NCBI RefSeq assembly: GCF_013408665.1
Contig: NZ_JACCCL010000001.1
Coordinates: 1,193,136-1,257,135, forward strand
DNA: 64,000 bases
Origin: Sporosarcina sp. JAI121
GTDB lineage: Bacteria > Bacillota > Bacilli > Bacillales_A > Planococcaceae
Direction: 5' to 3'
The notes beneath the pieces are model-generated. The model made no database searches, was not told where the DNA came from, and worked only from the letters and a program-made list of their open reading frames with translations. Position 1 is the first letter of the stretch, and each line of letters begins with the position of its first letter. Both the position numbers and the translations under genes were made by a program. This document shows, piece after piece, positions 33,582 to 41,310 of this stretch.

Positions 33582-33728
33582 AGGTACCTGTGCGCGGCAC
33601 TATTCAGTAAATACAACTCAATTCCATAATAGTATAAAGTAAACCAATAGCTATACGATTTATCTTGACTTTTTGTAAAATCACTTAAATGTTTGAATTG
33701 ATTGTCTTTGTGTCTCGCACAGGTACCT
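33582..33728. repeat. 147-bp MITE-like repeat, copy B (best ends)
   Basis: The perfect 11-bp terminal inverted repeat AGGTACCTGTG (33582-33592) … CACAGGTACCT (33718-33728) encloses 125 bp without coding capacity. Copies A and C share ends, interior and length. TTTTA-like bases flank both sides, as a short target duplication would. Confidence 0.85.
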
Positions 33729-33802
33729 CTTTTTATTTATACGCTGGTACCTATTACTGATACTATTTAATATGATTGTAACGATGACTGTCACCAAAAT
33801 AA

Positions 33803-33845
33803 AACCATTCTTGCATGTACTCATTAAGTAAATGCAAGAATGGTT
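33803..33845 (-). terminator. Terminator of the CdaR-like gene
   Basis: AACCATTCTTGCAT and ATGCAAGAATGGTT form a perfect 14-bp stem. On the minus strand it is followed by TTTTATTTT, directly after the regulator's stop codon. Confidence 0.88.
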
Positions 33846-33847
33846 AT

Positions 33848-35056
33848 TTAGGTTAACTTTTTATTATGTTCATGCTGTTTTAAAGCTAAATATAGAAGCG
33901 TGCATTGTTTAAACGAATGGAGATCAATCGTTAATAATTGCTGAAGTTGTTGAATTCGATAGATAAGCGTGTTGCGGTGAAGGTAAAGCTTTCTTGCGGC
34001 TTGGCTCATGTTTAGTTGTTCCTCGCAATAGACTAGAAAACTTTCGATGAGTGCAGCCCCATTCGCATGGTTGCTTAACTTTTCAATGTACTTATCAAGT
34101 GTTTGTCTGGATGGTAGTTTCATTTCCTCTACTAAAGCCAGTGATAGTAGATTCCAGTCAGAAATGGAGACGATTGATTGTTGAAAGTTATTTCGTTTAG
34201 CAATAGCCATAGCTTTTCTCGATTGTTCATAGGAATGTAAGATTCCCTCGATTGTTGAGAAACATTCGCCGTAGGACAACATGAATTTGCTGTCCATATC
34301 TCTGTTTTGTAAAAATACCTGCAAAGAATCGGATACATAATCCAGTTTCTTTTCTATTGCACTTGTGTCTTCTGCGTTAAGATGTTTTACGACAAGCCAT
34401 TGACCGGCTTTTAACGGAATAACGAGATCTTGCTCATTATCAACAAACAGTTTCGTCAAGTATAAAAAAAGATCTTGTTCCGTTTGGTTGAATAGTTGTA
34501 CCTCTTTTATAGAAGGGAGTTGATCAACTGTGGAAGGGATATCCAATAAAATACATCGTCTTGATAAACCAAGTGAAAATCCATGTATTTCACAGTAGTT
34601 TTGAATCTTTCTTAAATCTTCACCTTCTTTATAACTAAGAAGACATTGAATGAAGTGCTGCATCGTTTCCATCTTAGAGACGATTGTTTTAGCACGAAAA
34701 TTTTCCATTATTAGCATCTCAATATGGGATTGTACGAATGGTACGTAGCGTTCAACTGTTGCAGGGTCACCTATAAGGCCGAGTACGCCAATCGTTTGTT
34801 GTTGAAAACTTAATGGTGCGGCAATTCCCGGTAGGACGTTTACAAGGCCAGCAATTTGTTCTTTCGAAAAAAACATGATTTTACCTGATTTAGTTACTTC
34901 TGCAGTGACGATATGATGTGAGCCGAGTCGTTTGTTATCTGTACTGCCAATAATCATACCGGTATTATCTGTGATGCTAATCGGGATATCCAATAGTGAT
35001 GAAAACTGTTCAACAACGGATTGTGCAAAGTGCCCAAGGACTTGCAAGTCATTCAC
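33848..35056 (-). CDS. CdaR/PucR-family transcriptional regulator
   Basis: A 402-residue protein with an N-terminal sugar-diacid-recognition domain (about 5-135: ITDNTGMIIGSTDNKRLGSH, then GIAAPLSFQQQTIGVLGLIG), a middle GGDEF-like region and the C-terminal PucR helix-turn-helix (AARKLYLHRNTLIYRIQQLQ). CdaR-type proteins activate uptake and breakdown genes for organic acids; relatives control purine or amino-acid use. It is divergent from the ornithine cyclodeaminase-family gene, so it probably controls the three-gene block at 35213-39169. The inducer is unknown. Confidence 0.93.
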   Translation of the reverse strand: MNDLQVLGHFAQSVVEQFSSLLDIPISITDNTGMIIGSTDNKRLGSHHIVTAEVTKSGKIMFFSKEQIAGLVNVLPGIAAPLSFQQQTIGVLGLIGDPATVERYVPFVQSHIEMLIMENFRAKTIVSKMETMQHFIQCLLSYKEGEDLRKIQNYCEIHGFSLGLSRRCILLDIPSTVDQLPSIKEVQLFNQTEQDLFLYLTKLFVDNEQDLVIPLKAGQWLVVKHLNAEDTSAIEKKLDYVSDSLQVFLQNRDMDSKFMLSYGECFSTIEGILHSYEQSRKAMAIAKRNNFQQSIVSISDWNLLSLALVEEMKLPSRQTLDKYIEKLSNHANGAALIESFLVYCEEQLNMSQAARKLYLHRNTLIYRIQQLQQLLTIDLHSFKQCTLLYLALKQHEHNKKLT

Positions 35057-35212
35057 CCCTTACTCCTGTTATGTTTTTATAGATGACTGTATTTTCTGAA
35101 CTCATACTACTGATAATTATAACAGAATTTTGTGCATAACGGATATTTTCAATTAACTATTTGCCAGTATACTAGAAGTAAGAAGATTATAACTAACTGG
35201 GAGTTGAATCGT

Positions 35213-36190
35213 ATGTTGGTTTTGAGTGCTAAAGATCAAATGGATATGGTGGATATGAATGAAATTTTACAATGTGTCGAGGTTTCTTTGAAAGCGTTTT
35301 CATCATCAAAGACGGATACGCCAATCCGAACGATTCTACCATTTGGCAATGGAAGTTCCGGGGTAGTGATGCCGTCGGTTGCGGAAGGTTTGGGTGCGAT
35401 GGGACTAAAATATGTAACGGTCGTACCGACAAATAAAGACCGTGGGAAAAAGGCTATCCAAGGGGTTGTTTTGCTGTCGGATGTGACGACGGGAGAGCCG
35501 CTTGCATTACTGGAAGGATCTTATTTAACGCTTATTCGAACAGGGGCTTTGTCAGGTGTTGCGACAAAATATTTAGCTCGTCAAGACGCCAAAAATTTAG
35601 GGATTATCGGTACAGGAGAGCAGGCGGCGGGACTTTGTGAAGCGATTCTGGCGGTGAGGGATATCGATATGATCTATCTATGCAATCGGAGTGAGGAAAA
35701 GGCAAAAGAATTTGCGAAGTTTGTTGTGAAAAAGTTCCAAAAGAAAGTTATTATTTTACAGGATCCAAATGAACTTGTTCGGAATTCGGATATTGTTGTG
35801 ACGGCAACTACGTCTATGTCACCGGTCTTTACAGATAATCTGCAGCCGGGAGTCCATGTGAATGCAGTTGGTTCTTTCCGCCCTACAATGCAGGAGTTGC
35901 CGACTTCGGCTATTTGCGATGCGGCCAAGGTAGTTGTTGAAGCAAAGGAAGCGGCGCTGGAAGAAGCGGGTGACTTACATATTCCAATCCAAGAAGGTGT
36001 GTTTTCAGCAAGTGAAATACACGGGGAACTTGGACGGATTGTAAGTGGAGAACTAGCAGGAAGAGAAGACGAGCAGGAAATAACAATATTTAAATCGGTC
36101 GGACTTGCCATCGTTGATATTGTCGTTGCAAAATATTTCTACGACAAAGCGTGCAAAAATAAAGTTGGAGTAGCTGTTGATTTAACTTAA
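35213..36190 (+). CDS. Ornithine cyclodeaminase / mu-crystallin family protein
   Basis: A 325-residue NAD(P)-dependent protein. Family motifs: PIRTILPFGNGSSGVVMPSV, GLKYVTVVPTN, ALLEGSYLTLIRTGALSGVA (with the conserved RTGA) and Rossmann GIIGTGEQAAGLCEAIL. The family holds ornithine cyclodeaminase, alanine dehydrogenase, delta1-pyrroline-2-carboxylate reductase and lysine cyclodeaminase; I cannot choose from sequence alone. The next gene is a DAO-type oxidase. A pair of oxidase (making a cyclic imine) and imine reductase would convert D-proline or similar to L-proline (inference). The ATG at 35213 follows GGGAG; the longer frame to 35132 reads into the divergent promoter. Confidence 0.9.
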   Translation: MLVLSAKDQMDMVDMNEILQCVEVSLKAFSSSKTDTPIRTILPFGNGSSGVVMPSVAEGLGAMGLKYVTVVPTNKDRGKKAIQGVVLLSDVTTGEPLALLEGSYLTLIRTGALSGVATKYLARQDAKNLGIIGTGEQAAGLCEAILAVRDIDMIYLCNRSEEKAKEFAKFVVKKFQKKVIILQDPNELVRNSDIVVTATTSMSPVFTDNLQPGVHVNAVGSFRPTMQELPTSAICDAAKVVVEAKEAALEEAGDLHIPIQEGVFSASEIHGELGRIVSGELAGREDEQEITIFKSVGLAIVDIVVAKYFYDKACKNKVGVAVDLT

Positions 36191-36276
36191 TTCAGCAGAA
36201 GTCCCCAACTTCCATAAGTGGCAGGATGAATCCTGGATATACATTCAATTCAGTGGGGGTTCAAACCCCGGCTGAA
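36191..36276 (+). mobile_element. Solo palindromic element resembling an IS200/IS605 end
   Basis: TTCAGC at 36191 pairs with GCTGAA at 36271-36276, enclosing several small hairpins: GAAGT/ACTTC, CAGGAT/ATCCTG and GGGG-TTCAAA-CCCC. The pattern (TTCAGCAGAAGTCCCC … TTCAGTGGGGGTTCAAACC) is, from memory, like the 3' end region following TnpB genes in Bacillales IS200/IS605 elements. No tnpA or tnpB is present. It could be a non-autonomous derivative. It lies between two genes of one operon-like block. Confidence 0.5.
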
Positions 36277-36280
36277 TCAA

Positions 36281-36375
36281 GTTAAAGCCTCCGGCGGATG
36301 TCACAGATTTTGAAGGGAATAAAATTGAGCAAGCTCAATTCAAAATCTGGACGCAATCACGCCGAGGCGCGATTG
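36281..36375 (+). repeat. Two-hairpin structured repeat, copy 2
   Basis: Near-identical to 6461-6556: GTTAAAGCCTCCGGCGGATG, a stem AGATTTTGAA/TTCAAAATCT around AATTGAGCAAGCTCAATT, and a second stem CAATCACGCC/GGCGCGATTG. The second stem keeps pairing while bases differ from copy 1. It sits directly after the IS605-like end and before the DAO-type oxidase gene. Confidence 0.7.
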
Positions 36376-36426
36376 ATCATGAAATAGCTCGGACGGATTA
36401 TTATTCTTTGGGGGGAGAAATGGATT

Positions 36427-37587
36427 ATGAAAAAAGCGGATATCGTCATTGTTGGTGGGGGAGTAATGGGTTCAAGTACTGCTTATTCATTACGTAAGAA
36501 TGGCTTTGAGGGGAGTATTGTCGTTGTTGAAAAAGATCCAACTTATGAATACTCATCGACAGCCCGAAGCGCGGGCGGTTTTCGGCAACTATATTCAACG
36601 TCTATTAATATTCAATTAAGTCGGTTCAGTTTGGAAGTCTATAAAAACTTTGCGGATGAGATGGCAGTTGACGGAGAAAAAGCTGAAATTGATTTCAAAC
36701 AGCGAGGCTACTTGTTTTTAGCAACCGAGCGGATGTTACCCGCTTTTGCAAAACAACTTATGTTGCAAAATTCGCTTGGTGTACCTTCTGAAATACTTTC
36801 GACAAGTGATTTGTTGAACATTATTCCTGAATTGGAAACGAGTGACCTTGGAGGAGGATTATTCTGCAAAGAGGATGGTTACCTTGACCCGTACTCTGTC
36901 ATGCAAGCTTATCGTAAAAATGCCCAGGGATTGGGGGTTGAGTATATTACCGCAGAGGTGTCTTCATTAACGACGGAAGGTGGGCGAATGACGGGTGTTC
37001 AATTAGTTGATGGGACGCGCTATTCTGCACCGATTGTTATTAACTGTGCAGGTGCATGGGGGGCCCAGTTAAGTGAAGCGGCGGGATTGCCACTACCGGT
37101 TGTGCCGCTGAAGCGTCAAATGTATGTCTTTGATTCTACAAAAAAACTAGAGAAAATGTTACCGCTTACAATTGATCCTACAGGGGTCTATTTCCGTCAC
37201 GAGGGCGATAAGGTAGTAGCTGGATTTTCGGAAGATGTTAAACCGGGTATCGATTTTAATTGGAAGCGTTCCTCATTCGATCATTTGTGGCCAATCTTGG
37301 CACACCGCGTCCCCAATTTTGAAAGTCTTAAATTGGAATCGGGTTGGGCAGGAATGTATGACCACAATACAGCGGATCAAAATGCCATTATCGGCGAACA
37401 TCCATCTATGAAAGGTTACTTTGTCGCACTTGGATTCAGCGGACATGGAATGCAACAAGCGCCTGGGGTGGGGCTTGGGTTAGCAGAATTAATCTGCAAA
37501 GGGAAATATGAAACATTGAATCTTACGCCACTTCGTGTTGAGCGTTTTGTAGAGAAGGATCTTGTTTTGGAAGATGCAATTGTATAA
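36427..37587 (+). CDS. FAD-dependent DAO-family oxidoreductase
   Basis: A 386-residue flavoenzyme with N-terminal dinucleotide motif VGGGVMGSSTAYSLRKNGF, Glu at the end of beta-2 (VVVEKDPTY), FAD motif TARSAGGFRQLYST and C-terminal GFSGHGMQQAPGVGLGLAEL. This is the DadA/sarcosine oxidase/dimethylglycine dehydrogenase-like group that oxidises secondary or tertiary amines and D-amino acids to imines. It is preceded by an imine-reductase-type gene and followed by a PutP-like symporter; carnitine-to-betaine genes lie 3 kb on. Candidates are D-proline, sarcosine or dimethylglycine, undecided. GGGGGGAG ribosome site 10 bp before the ATG. Confidence 0.92.
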   Translation: MKKADIVIVGGGVMGSSTAYSLRKNGFEGSIVVVEKDPTYEYSSTARSAGGFRQLYSTSINIQLSRFSLEVYKNFADEMAVDGEKAEIDFKQRGYLFLATERMLPAFAKQLMLQNSLGVPSEILSTSDLLNIIPELETSDLGGGLFCKEDGYLDPYSVMQAYRKNAQGLGVEYITAEVSSLTTEGGRMTGVQLVDGTRYSAPIVINCAGAWGAQLSEAAGLPLPVVPLKRQMYVFDSTKKLEKMLPLTIDPTGVYFRHEGDKVVAGFSEDVKPGIDFNWKRSSFDHLWPILAHRVPNFESLKLESGWAGMYDHNTADQNAIIGEHPSMKGYFVALGFSGHGMQQAPGVGLGLAELICKGKYETLNLTPLRVERFVEKDLVLEDAIV

Positions 37588-37669
37588 CTTGATTCAAATC
37601 AAGCCTCTGGTGTAATTGATTGATCGAACGTATGAATTGTTCTAACGAAACCAAAGGGGGATGGGTTAA

Positions 37670-39169
37670 TTGCATACGATTATTATGGTTGAATTCATAT
37701 TATATCTCGTAATCATGCTTGTGGTTGGATATCTTGTAAGTCGGCGTTCGAAAAGTCATGCTGATTTTCTCTTGGGTGGTAAGCAATTGCCGGGTTGGGC
37801 GTTGGCATTTTCGGAGCGGGCCACTGGGGAGTCCGCTTGGCTACTGCTCGGCTACACTGGTTTTGTCTTCGCTACGGGGTTATCAGGAATTTGGGTAGCT
37901 TTCGGAATTGCTTCGGGTATTGTATTTGCTTGGCTATTCTTAGCGAAACGATTTATGAAGGAGGCCGAGAAAACGGGCGCGTTGACGTTACCTGGTTATT
38001 TGGCGTACCGTTTCGGGAAACACGGTAAAATCATTCTTTGGCTCTCTACTATTCTTATATTTAGCTTTATGATGTTTTATTTTGGCGCACAAATTGCCGG
38101 AGCCGGAAAAACCTTATTGGCCGTTTTTAATATCCCTACAAAGGTCGGGGCCGTTTTAAGTGTGATTGTCGTCATAATCCTTGCTTATGTCGGCGGTTTC
38201 GTAACAGTCGTTTGGACGGATATGATACAAGCCATCATGATGCTTGTAACGTTAGTCGTATTACCGATTGTTGCGCTCGTTAAAATTTCAGCAGCTGATT
38301 TGTCAATTAGTCAGGCTTTAGTAGCGGCTGGGCCCTCTATGGATTCATGGACTGGGGGAGCCATTGGTTTCTCAGTAGGACTATTGCTCTTTAATAACTT
38401 TGCTTGGTTTTTTGGTTTCCTTGGAGGCCAACCGCAATTGAGTGCTAGGTTTATGGCCCTTAGAAGTAAGAAAGAAGCAAATCAAGGGAGTTTTGTTGCG
38501 ATTACTTGGACGATCTTGGCATATGGTGGTGCATTTATGATTGGAATCACGGCGCTCACATTGTACCAAGGTCAAGCATTCGGAGATGTCGAAATGGTTT
38601 TACCTTATATGATTCTTGACTTAATGCCTCCTTGGATTGCTGGTATTTTACTTGCTGGCATACTTGCCGCTATCATTTCTACCGCGGATTCACAGTTGCT
38701 TGTCATTACAAGTTCGGTTAGTGAAGATATCATCCGACATGCAATGAACATGAATCTATCTGAGAAGAAGCTGGTGGCCATTTCGAGACTTACGATTGTT
38801 GCGGCGGGAATTGTGGGTTTAGTCATCGCCTTGACCTCCAAGTCACTTGTATTTCTTGTGGTCAGTTGGGCGTGGGCTGGCGTGGGATGCACGTTATCAC
38901 CCGCAGTTATCTTAACGTTCTTCTGGAAACGATACTCGGGTATTGGTGTCATCGCAACAATTATCTCAGGATTCGTTAGTACAGTTATCTGGATCTCAAC
39001 GCCACTTGATGCGATTGCGACTTCACGTTTCACTACATTCTTTATCGCAGCCGCTTGTGGTATTGTTTTCAGCTTACTGTTCCCAGATAAAAAATATGAA
39101 GACTCAAAAGCGGGACAGGAGTCAACTATTTTAGAAACACGGGCATCATCCTCACTCGAAGTTAACTGA
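37670..39169 (+). CDS. PutP-like sodium:solute symporter
   Basis: A 499-residue SSS transporter with about 13 membrane segments. It shows SHADFLLGGKQLPGWALAFS, ERATGESAWLLLGYTGF (PutP has a similar motif), GGFVTVVWTDMIQAIMM and AGILAAIISTADSQLLVITS with Na+-site Ser/Thr. It resembles sodium/proline symporters. A TTG start at 37670 after AAAGGGGG is likely, with an in-frame ATG at 37685 as the alternative. It is in line with the oxidase and cyclodeaminase-family genes under CdaR-like control. Proline or a methylated glycine/proline is the likely cargo (inference). Confidence 0.9.
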   Translation: MHTIIMVEFILYLVIMLVVGYLVSRRSKSHADFLLGGKQLPGWALAFSERATGESAWLLLGYTGFVFATGLSGIWVAFGIASGIVFAWLFLAKRFMKEAEKTGALTLPGYLAYRFGKHGKIILWLSTILIFSFMMFYFGAQIAGAGKTLLAVFNIPTKVGAVLSVIVVIILAYVGGFVTVVWTDMIQAIMMLVTLVVLPIVALVKISAADLSISQALVAAGPSMDSWTGGAIGFSVGLLLFNNFAWFFGFLGGQPQLSARFMALRSKKEANQGSFVAITWTILAYGGAFMIGITALTLYQGQAFGDVEMVLPYMILDLMPPWIAGILLAGILAAIISTADSQLLVITSSVSEDIIRHAMNMNLSEKKLVAISRLTIVAAGIVGLVIALTSKSLVFLVVSWAWAGVGCTLSPAVILTFFWKRYSGIGVIATIISGFVSTVIWISTPLDAIATSRFTTFFIAAACGIVFSLLFPDKKYEDSKAGQESTILETRASSSLEVN

Positions 39170-39220
39170 TTATCCCTTTTAGCTGAGAAGTTGTGAAAGA
39201 CACGAACTATATTGTTCGTC

Positions 39221-39242
39221 TTTGTGTCTGACACAGGTACCT
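39221..39242. repeat. Right-end fragment of the 147-bp repeat
   Basis: TTTGTGTCTGACACAGGTACC (39221 on) is identical to the right ends of the full copies. No left end is present upstream, where the symporter gene ends. Confidence 0.6.
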
Positions 39243-39391
39243 CTTTAAAATTTGAAAACTAATTCTACGGTGACTTACATGCGAATGGGGCAGACGGGGG
39301 AGAGTTTTATACGAGAAGAAAAATGTTAACTGCTCGCTGGTCATAAGCCCACAAAAAAAGTACAGTGTTATGGTTACTATCAAATATTAAA

Positions 39392-39437
39392 ACACCAAAG
39401 CCTCCCGACCCCTTTTTGGGACGGGAGGCTTTGGTGT
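39392..39437. terminator. Strong bidirectional terminator
   Basis: ACACCAAAGCCTCCCG pairs perfectly with CGGGAGGCTTTGGTGT, and inner CCCC/GGG pairs extend the stem. It lies 220 bp after the PutP-like gene. The T-run is weak on either side. Confidence 0.7.
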
Positions 39438-39513
39438 ATTTAGCTGATTACTTTTTTTATTCGGCTTCCTGGAGATAACTCACTTTGGCTACTCCTATTG
39501 AATAATTAATTTT

Positions 39514-39660
39514 ATGTACCTATGCGAGGAACTATTCAGTAAATACAACTCAATTCTATAATAATATCAAGTAAATCATTGCTTGTGTGATTTTTCTTTA
39601 TTTTTTGTATAATAACCTGAATGTGTGAATCGTTTCCTCTTTTGTCTGACACAGGTACCT
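39514..39660. repeat. 147-bp MITE-like repeat, copy C
   Basis: It starts ATGTACCTATG (39514-39524; two changes from the consensus left end) and ends CACAGGTACCT (39650-39660). Interior AACTATTCAGTAAATACAAC and TTTTGTCTGACACAGG match copies A and B. TTTTA flanks both sides. It lies 92 bp upstream of the carnitine-locus TetR gene. Confidence 0.82.
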
Positions 39661-39752
39661 CTTTTAATGTCGATACGAAGAACTATCGCTTGAAATGATC
39701 CGGCTGGATGGTACATTTAGATAAATACGATTATTTTTGAGGGAGATATTTT

Positions 39753-40289
39753 ATGGACAGTAAAAATAGGAAATTCGATATACTTGACGCCGCATCTAGG
39801 ATTGTAGCGGAGAAGGGGATTTTTTCGTTAACATTAGAAGCTGTAGCTAAGGAAGCAGGTATAAGTAAAGGCGGTCTGCTATATCATTATCAATCCAAAG
39901 AAGAATTAGTTGAGAAAATGGTGGAGCACCTAGCTGTAACTTATCAAAGTAAAATTGCTGCTAAAGCCGAAGCGGATTTTGAGGAAAAAGGGAAATGGTC
40001 ACGTGCATACTTAGATGTAACGTTTAAACAACCGTATCGGAAAACGGATATGCACGCTGGTTTACTAGCTGCAAAGGCGATAAATCCACTCTTATTGAAT
40101 CCGATCCATGAAGTGTATGCCGAGTGGCAACATGAAATTGAAAACGATGGTCTTGACCCAATCCAGGCAACCATTATTCGCCTAGCGACGGATGGTATTT
40201 GGTTAGCCGATCTATTCGGGATAAATCCGATCGATCAAGGTTCAAAAGATTTAATTTATGAAACATTACGAAGATGGACGAAAGAATAG
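39753..40289 (+). CDS. TetR/AcrR-family regulator of the carnitine operon
   Basis: A 178-residue protein. The TetR helix-turn-helix is at about 8-55 (ILDAASRIVAEKGIFSLTLE, AVAKEAGISKGGLLYHY with the Ser-Lys-Gly-Gly-Leu recognition turn), followed by a short helical ligand domain. It is 124 bp upstream of, and co-directional with, the carnitine genes. A perfect palindrome ACCGTC-CA-GACGGT lies in between at 40368-40381, its likely operator. It would repress in the absence of carnitine or a breakdown product (inference). GAGGGAG ribosome site. Confidence 0.9.
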   Translation: MDSKNRKFDILDAASRIVAEKGIFSLTLEAVAKEAGISKGGLLYHYQSKEELVEKMVEHLAVTYQSKIAAKAEADFEEKGKWSRAYLDVTFKQPYRKTDMHAGLLAAKAINPLLLNPIHEVYAEWQHEIENDGLDPIQATIIRLATDGIWLADLFGINPIDQGSKDLIYETLRRWTKE

Positions 40290-40367
40290 TGAAGAAGTAG
40301 TAAAATTGTTTCATTATTCAATAAAGGTTGAAAGTGAATCTTGCCCCGTGTATAGTGTTAACTACAA

Positions 40368-40381
40368 ACCGTCCAGACGGT
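40368..40381. promoter_or_regulatory. Candidate operator of the carnitine operon
   Basis: ACCGTC-CA-GACGGT is a perfect 14-bp palindrome 33 bp before the BKACE start and 79 bp after the TetR stop. Sites of this ACCGTC/GACGGT type are common TetR-family operators. Confidence 0.65.
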
Positions 40382-40413
40382 ACAGTAAAACAAAATGCAT
40401 TGGGGGAGATAAT

Positions 40414-41310
40414 ATGAAGAACAAAGTTATGCTGACAGCAGCAGTTACAGGTGCGGGAGATACAACGGGAATAAATGAATATGTACCCGTAACACCGAAA
40501 GAAATCGCGGATTCTGCCATTGAATCGGCAAAAGCTGGAGCAACAGTCGCTCATATCCATGCTCGCGATCCGAAAACAGGTGGCATTAGTCACGATATTG
40601 AACATTACCGTGAAATTGTAGACCGTATCCGTGATTCGGAAACGGATGTCGTCATAAATATTACAGCGGGCGGCGGCGGTGACTTTATACCAAATTTGGA
40701 TACACCGGCTGCCGGAGGTAATGGAACATTTATTCAAACGCCAACGGAACGTCATAATCCGGTTGGTACATTGCTCCCAGAAATGTGTACGCTTGATTGT
40801 GGGAGTGTCAACTTTGGGGATATGATTTATGTCAGTCCTACTGATTGGCTGAGAGAGCATGCAAAGCTCATTCAACAAAGTGGCGTAAAACCGGAGTTGG
40901 AATGCTTTGACACTGGACATCTTCGTTTTGCAAAACAGTTGATTGACGAAGGATTGATTGATGGAAACCCAATGTTCCAATTCTGTCTAGGTATTCCTTG
41001 GGGAGCTGAAGCAGACATTGAAACACTTCTGTATTTTAAAAATCGTTTGCCCGCTAATGCAAGTTGGTCGGCGTTTGGTATTGGTCGAATGCAATTGCCA
41101 ATTGCAATGCAAACTGCGCTATTAGGTGGAAATATCCGTGTTGGTTTAGAAGACAATTTATATCTGACAAGAGGTGTACCTGCACGCAACGAACAGCTCG
41201 TTGATAAAGCAGTCGGGATGCTTCATAGCAACGGTATAGAAGTTATGACACCACAAGAAGCAAGGGATTATTACGGTCTGCTAAATACTCGAGCAGGGGC
41301 CACTTTATGA
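40414..41310 (+). CDS. 3-dehydrocarnitine cleavage enzyme (BKACE, DUF849; CdhC-like)
   Basis: A 298-residue TIM-barrel enzyme. Zinc ligands HIH are at 47-49, followed by TLDCGSVNFGDMIYV, FCLGIPWGAEADIETL, WSAFGIGRMQLPIAMQTALL and GNIRVGLEDNLYLTRG with the conserved Glu. In carnitine degradation this BKACE joins 3-dehydrocarnitine and acetyl-CoA to give acetoacetate and betainyl-CoA. Here it is followed by L-carnitine dehydrogenase (4-bp overlap) and a thioesterase, the exact set needed. The ATG at 40414 follows TGGGGGAG; the longer frame overlaps the TetR gene. Confidence 0.94.
   Translation: MKNKVMLTAAVTGAGDTTGINEYVPVTPKEIADSAIESAKAGATVAHIHARDPKTGGISHDIEHYREIVDRIRDSETDVVINITAGGGGDFIPNLDTPAAGGNGTFIQTPTERHNPVGTLLPEMCTLDCGSVNFGDMIYVSPTDWLREHAKLIQQSGVKPELECFDTGHLRFAKQLIDEGLIDGNPMFQFCLGIPWGAEADIETLLYFKNRLPANASWSAFGIGRMQLPIAMQTALLGGNIRVGLEDNLYLTRGVPARNEQLVDKAVGMLHSNGIEVMTPQEARDYYGLLNTRAGATL

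Noticed and set aside
36245-36276. tRNA T-arm-like GGGGGTTCAAACCCC
   Set aside because: No D-arm, anticodon arm or 7-bp acceptor stem fits; the surrounding hairpins fit a palindromic mobile-element end better.
38605-39234. 209-codon minus-strand ORF opposite the PutP-like symporter
   Set aside because: Shadow of a membrane-protein gene, with no ribosome site or recognisable domain.
40318-40980. 220-codon minus-strand ORF opposite the carnitine BKACE
   Set aside because: Shadow frame. The sense strand encodes a clear enzyme with catalytic motifs; the antisense product is Cys/Arg-rich without family resemblance.
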